Assembly (NCBI RefSeq): GCF_025860405.1
Contig: NZ_CP063785.1
Location: forward strand, 5,271,390 to 5,335,389
Origin: Tolypothrix sp. PCC 7712
Lineage (GTDB): Bacteria; Cyanobacteriota; Cyanobacteriia; Cyanobacteriales; Nostocaceae
Length of the DNA: 64,000 bases
Direction of reading: 5' to 3'
Positions 61,860-64,000 of this stretch are shown here, in pieces. The position numbers were made by a program, and so were the translations under genes. Under the pieces are notes generated by a model. It searched no databases, was not told the DNA's origin, and saw only the letters and a program-made list of their open reading frames with translations. The first letter of the stretch is position 1. Each line of letters opens with the position of its first letter.

Positions 61860-63854
61860 TTAATACGGTGAAGACCAAGAACGCACTTCGCCCAAGGTAA
61901 CAGGAATCAAGTCACTGACATCAATTGTGAAGCGGAAAATCTTCTTGGCACGACGGCTGTTTTCTGGGTCGAAGAATTTCAATTTCACATCCCAACAATC
62001 ACTATCTACACGACAGAAGGGACTTTTCTCTACGGTAATGCTGTCGAGTTCCATACCTACAGCTACAGCTTGACTGAAGGTTTGAGCTGCTTGGAAGGCG
62101 TTGGTGACGGCAAAGTTAAGGGCGCGGTCTTGAGATGTTGTTCCTAAGTTGCGGAGGTCGTAGTAAATGCGGTTGAGGAAGCCATCTAAGGTCTTACGGA
62201 TGGTTTCTTCATCAGCTGCTCCAGTTTCAGCTTGCACTGCAGCTAGGGCGGCACTGACTAAGTTGTTAACTTTCCAACCATACAGACCGCGAGTGCTTTG
62301 GGGTTCAATTACAGGAACTACTTGACCAGAAAACAGTTTGACGGTGCGTCCGGTGAGGATACCAGGTATGCTGACGCGCTCAACATATTCGGCATCGCTT
62401 TCTGGTTGGATTTGACCTGCCAAGAGTTCGTGCAGGGCGCGGTAAGATTCAGCCGCAAAGGGGCCACTGGGGTCGATCGCATAAACTGGGGTAAGTTCTA
62501 TATTCAGTGTCCAAATTAGCGATCGCGCTTCGGAAATATTATTGTCTAAGTAATCCACCATTTGACGCGCATCGTAGGGATTCGCTGGCACCATCACCCC
62601 ACTGCCTAGATCAAAGGGAGGCATTAATTGCTTAAATGAGTCTCTACGAGCTTCTGTACCAAAGTCGTAACCCAGTGTTCCTAAGGCGTAGACTAGACGA
62701 CCAAGATCGGCAAGTTCGCTAGGAGCTTGGCTAGGGGTGACGGAGTTAGCGGTGAAGTTAGGCATAGTTGATTGTTGGTTTACTGGGATGGGAAATGATT
62801 GGATTAATTCTTGTAAGTTGGGAGTATTGCTGGGGATAGACCCAACAGATCCAGAGCTAGTTGCAGGTTGCCCTGATGTGCTAGCCACTTCTGTGGTACT
62901 GCTTAAGCCACCACCACAACTACAACCAGCAGTTTCCACTGCCGACGCACCAACTGATGTGAATTCCTCAGACATCTTTCCTCCTTTTAATAACGTTATG
63001 GCTCCAGGAATATTCAGTTTACCTGCCAGACACCGTTTGTCCTCTTCTGTCAAGTCTGCATCGCAGGGTAAAGCACTCTGCAACAACAGTTGACGAATTT
63101 TATGGGGGTCAGGGGTTTCTCCCTGCTCTCGTTGAAGACTCAGCAGCATAGCTGCTACACCTGAGACAATAGGAGCAGCAAAGCTTGTACCACTGAGGCG
63201 CTGAGTACCACCACCAACTTTAGCTCCTGGGATATTCTCACCAGGAGCAAGAATACCTTGATTTTGATAGGTTTCACCCCAGTTGCTAAAATCCAGTGGT
63301 TTACCATTCGCATCCATCGCTCCCACCGCTAGTACAGAGGGTAAAGCAGCAGGCACATGCAAGCAATTGCAACCATTGTTACCAGCTGCAGCGACGAGTA
63401 AAACATTGTTCTCTTGGCACAGACGGACAGCATTTTGTAGCCACCCATCAGATTCGCCATATTCGGTCAGTTGACCTCCACTGATATTGATGACGTTTGC
63501 ACCAGCATTGATGGCTTGTTCAATTCCCCGCGCTAAATCTAGTTGGGTAGCCCGACGGCGATCATCAGCGAAGACTGGCACAATTATCCCCTTGCATTGG
63601 GGTGCGATTCCCTCTACTGGACTGCCCGGTTGCCCAAAGATAATGCTGGCTACATGAGTACCATGAGCAGACATACTGCCATCAATCTGAGCATCTTCTT
63701 TAACCAAACTGGGCAAACACTTTAAGTCTGCGCCTTGGAAGCAAGAATGAGCTAGGTCAACAGGCCCATCCAAAATTGCTACGCAGATTTGGGAATCACC
63801 AAGGCTTTTTGCCCATAGTGCTTGCATTCCTGCTATTTCTCTGGGATCTGGCAT
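61860..63854 (-). CDS. PatA-type cyanobactin N-terminal protease
   Basis: 664 residues. Subtilisin-like S8 protease with triad D29 (CVAILDGPVD), H64 (SAHGTHVAS) and S224 (LSGTSFAAP) and oxyanion Asn near 159 (AAAGNN). A low-complexity Ser/Gly/Cys linker (about 295-385, with CSCGGGLS) leads to the C-terminal domain shared with the G protein (YALGTLGYDFGTEARRDSF ... SPFCRVDSDCWDVKL). It cuts the precursor before each core at GVDAS. It is the first gene of the A-G unit. The ribosome-binding site before ATG is weak. Confidence 0.92.
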   Translation of the reverse strand: MPDPREIAGMQALWAKSLGDSQICVAILDGPVDLAHSCFQGADLKCLPSLVKEDAQIDGSMSAHGTHVASIIFGQPGSPVEGIAPQCKGIIVPVFADDRRRATQLDLARGIEQAINAGANVINISGGQLTEYGESDGWLQNAVRLCQENNVLLVAAAGNNGCNCLHVPAALPSVLAVGAMDANGKPLDFSNWGETYQNQGILAPGENIPGAKVGGGTQRLSGTSFAAPIVSGVAAMLLSLQREQGETPDPHKIRQLLLQSALPCDADLTEEDKRCLAGKLNIPGAITLLKGGKMSEEFTSVGASAVETAGCSCGGGLSSTTEVASTSGQPATSSGSVGSIPSNTPNLQELIQSFPIPVNQQSTMPNFTANSVTPSQAPSELADLGRLVYALGTLGYDFGTEARRDSFKQLMPPFDLGSGVMVPANPYDARQMVDYLDNNISEARSLIWTLNIELTPVYAIDPSGPFAAESYRALHELLAGQIQPESDAEYVERVSIPGILTGRTVKLFSGQVVPVIEPQSTRGLYGWKVNNLVSAALAAVQAETGAADEETIRKTLDGFLNRIYYDLRNLGTTSQDRALNFAVTNAFQAAQTFSQAVAVGMELDSITVEKSPFCRVDSDCWDVKLKFFDPENSRRAKKIFRFTIDVSDLIPVTLGEVRSWSSPY

Positions 63855-63902
63855 TGAATTTGAGTAAAGGGGTAACAGGATAAGAGAGCGATCGCAATTT
63901 TC

Positions 63903-64000
63903 TCAGAACAAGGTCATCTCACTTTTTGGACTAGGTTCCCCAACCATAAAATCAATAATATCTTTACCATCCAGCAAGATAATTACTTGACTTTTAAATG
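63903..64000 (-). CDS. Unidentified protein, C-terminal end (partial)
   Basis: On the reverse strand a frame is open from the window edge to TGA 63903-63905, reading FKSQVIILLDGKDIIDFMVG and then EPSPKSEMTLF. It is too short to assign. It lies 48 bp upstream of the A gene on the same strand and may be the preceding gene of the operon. Confidence 0.4.
   Translation of the reverse strand, partial: FKSQVIILLDGKDIIDFMVGEPSPKSEMTLF

Overview
The window is cyanobacterial chromosome, most likely from a filamentous heterocyst-forming (Nostocales) strain. The signs are many HIP1 octamers (GCGATCGC) in genes and spacers, long arrays of heptameric STRR repeats, Nostoc-like gene families (NblS, RsgA behind DnaJ, Uma2 proteins, DUF6887/DUF6888-like pairs, a phycobilisome-domain protein), an IS701-type element and many small palindromic or MITE-like repeats. 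Species cannot be fixed from the sequence alone.

Layout. 1-5.7 kb: end of grpE, dnaK, dnaJ, a TusA-like gene and rsgA, the last three translationally coupled. 6.4-15.6 kb: a GH57 branching-type enzyme, NDH-2, a DoxX-like membrane protein, a GMC oxidoreductase, glycerol kinase (reverse) and a PAP2 phosphatase. 16.2-20.4 kb: a Rieske oxygenase (reverse) and a 7TM-HD phosphohydrolase. 21.6-25.1 kb: a squalene/phytoene synthase-family gene followed by hpnJ and hpnK, the end of a pathway decorating bacteriohopanepolyols. 25.2-33.0 kb: DUF2237, two small conserved genes, a VIT/VWA protein, a repeat-rich desert and a VapBC pair whose toxin is frameshifted. 34-39 kb: purD, nblS, a Uma2 gene and an isocitrate lyase/PEP mutase-family gene.

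39.8-46.6 kb: a gene for a hybrid Ser/Thr kinase-ATPase-histidine kinase of about 1798 residues is split by a 1389-bp IS701-like element. Removing the element and one copy of its 4-bp TTAA duplication restores one open frame exactly. 47-53.3 kb: Uma2, a DUF6887/DUF6888-like pair, a PAS-GAF-PAS histidine kinase with a coupled receiver, a phycobilisome-domain protein with a conserved bilin-type cysteine, a DUF1838-like gene and a HEAT-repeat gene.

53.4-63.9 kb, reverse strand: a complete cyanobactin (RiPP) cluster in canonical order A-B-C-D-E-F-G. It has a PatA-type N-terminal protease, PatB, a PatC fused behind an extra beta-rich domain, a PatD/TruD YcaO cyclodehydratase, a precursor with three identical TAPCYC cores, a TruF/LynF-family prenyltransferase homologue and a PatG-type macrocyclase whose FMN-oxidase domain has been gutted and replaced by an acidic linker. 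D should turn Cys into thiazolines, A trims the leader, G releases and cyclises each core, and F may prenylate Thr or Tyr. The predicted product is a thiazoline-containing cyclic hexapeptide cyclo(Thr-Ala-Pro-Cys-Tyr-Cys). This cluster is the most interesting object in the window.

Spacers are crowded with repeats: at least four near-identical ~186-bp MITE-like elements with GTGTCAACTTAA ends, some nested with other families. One smaller element sits inside the cyanobactin operon.
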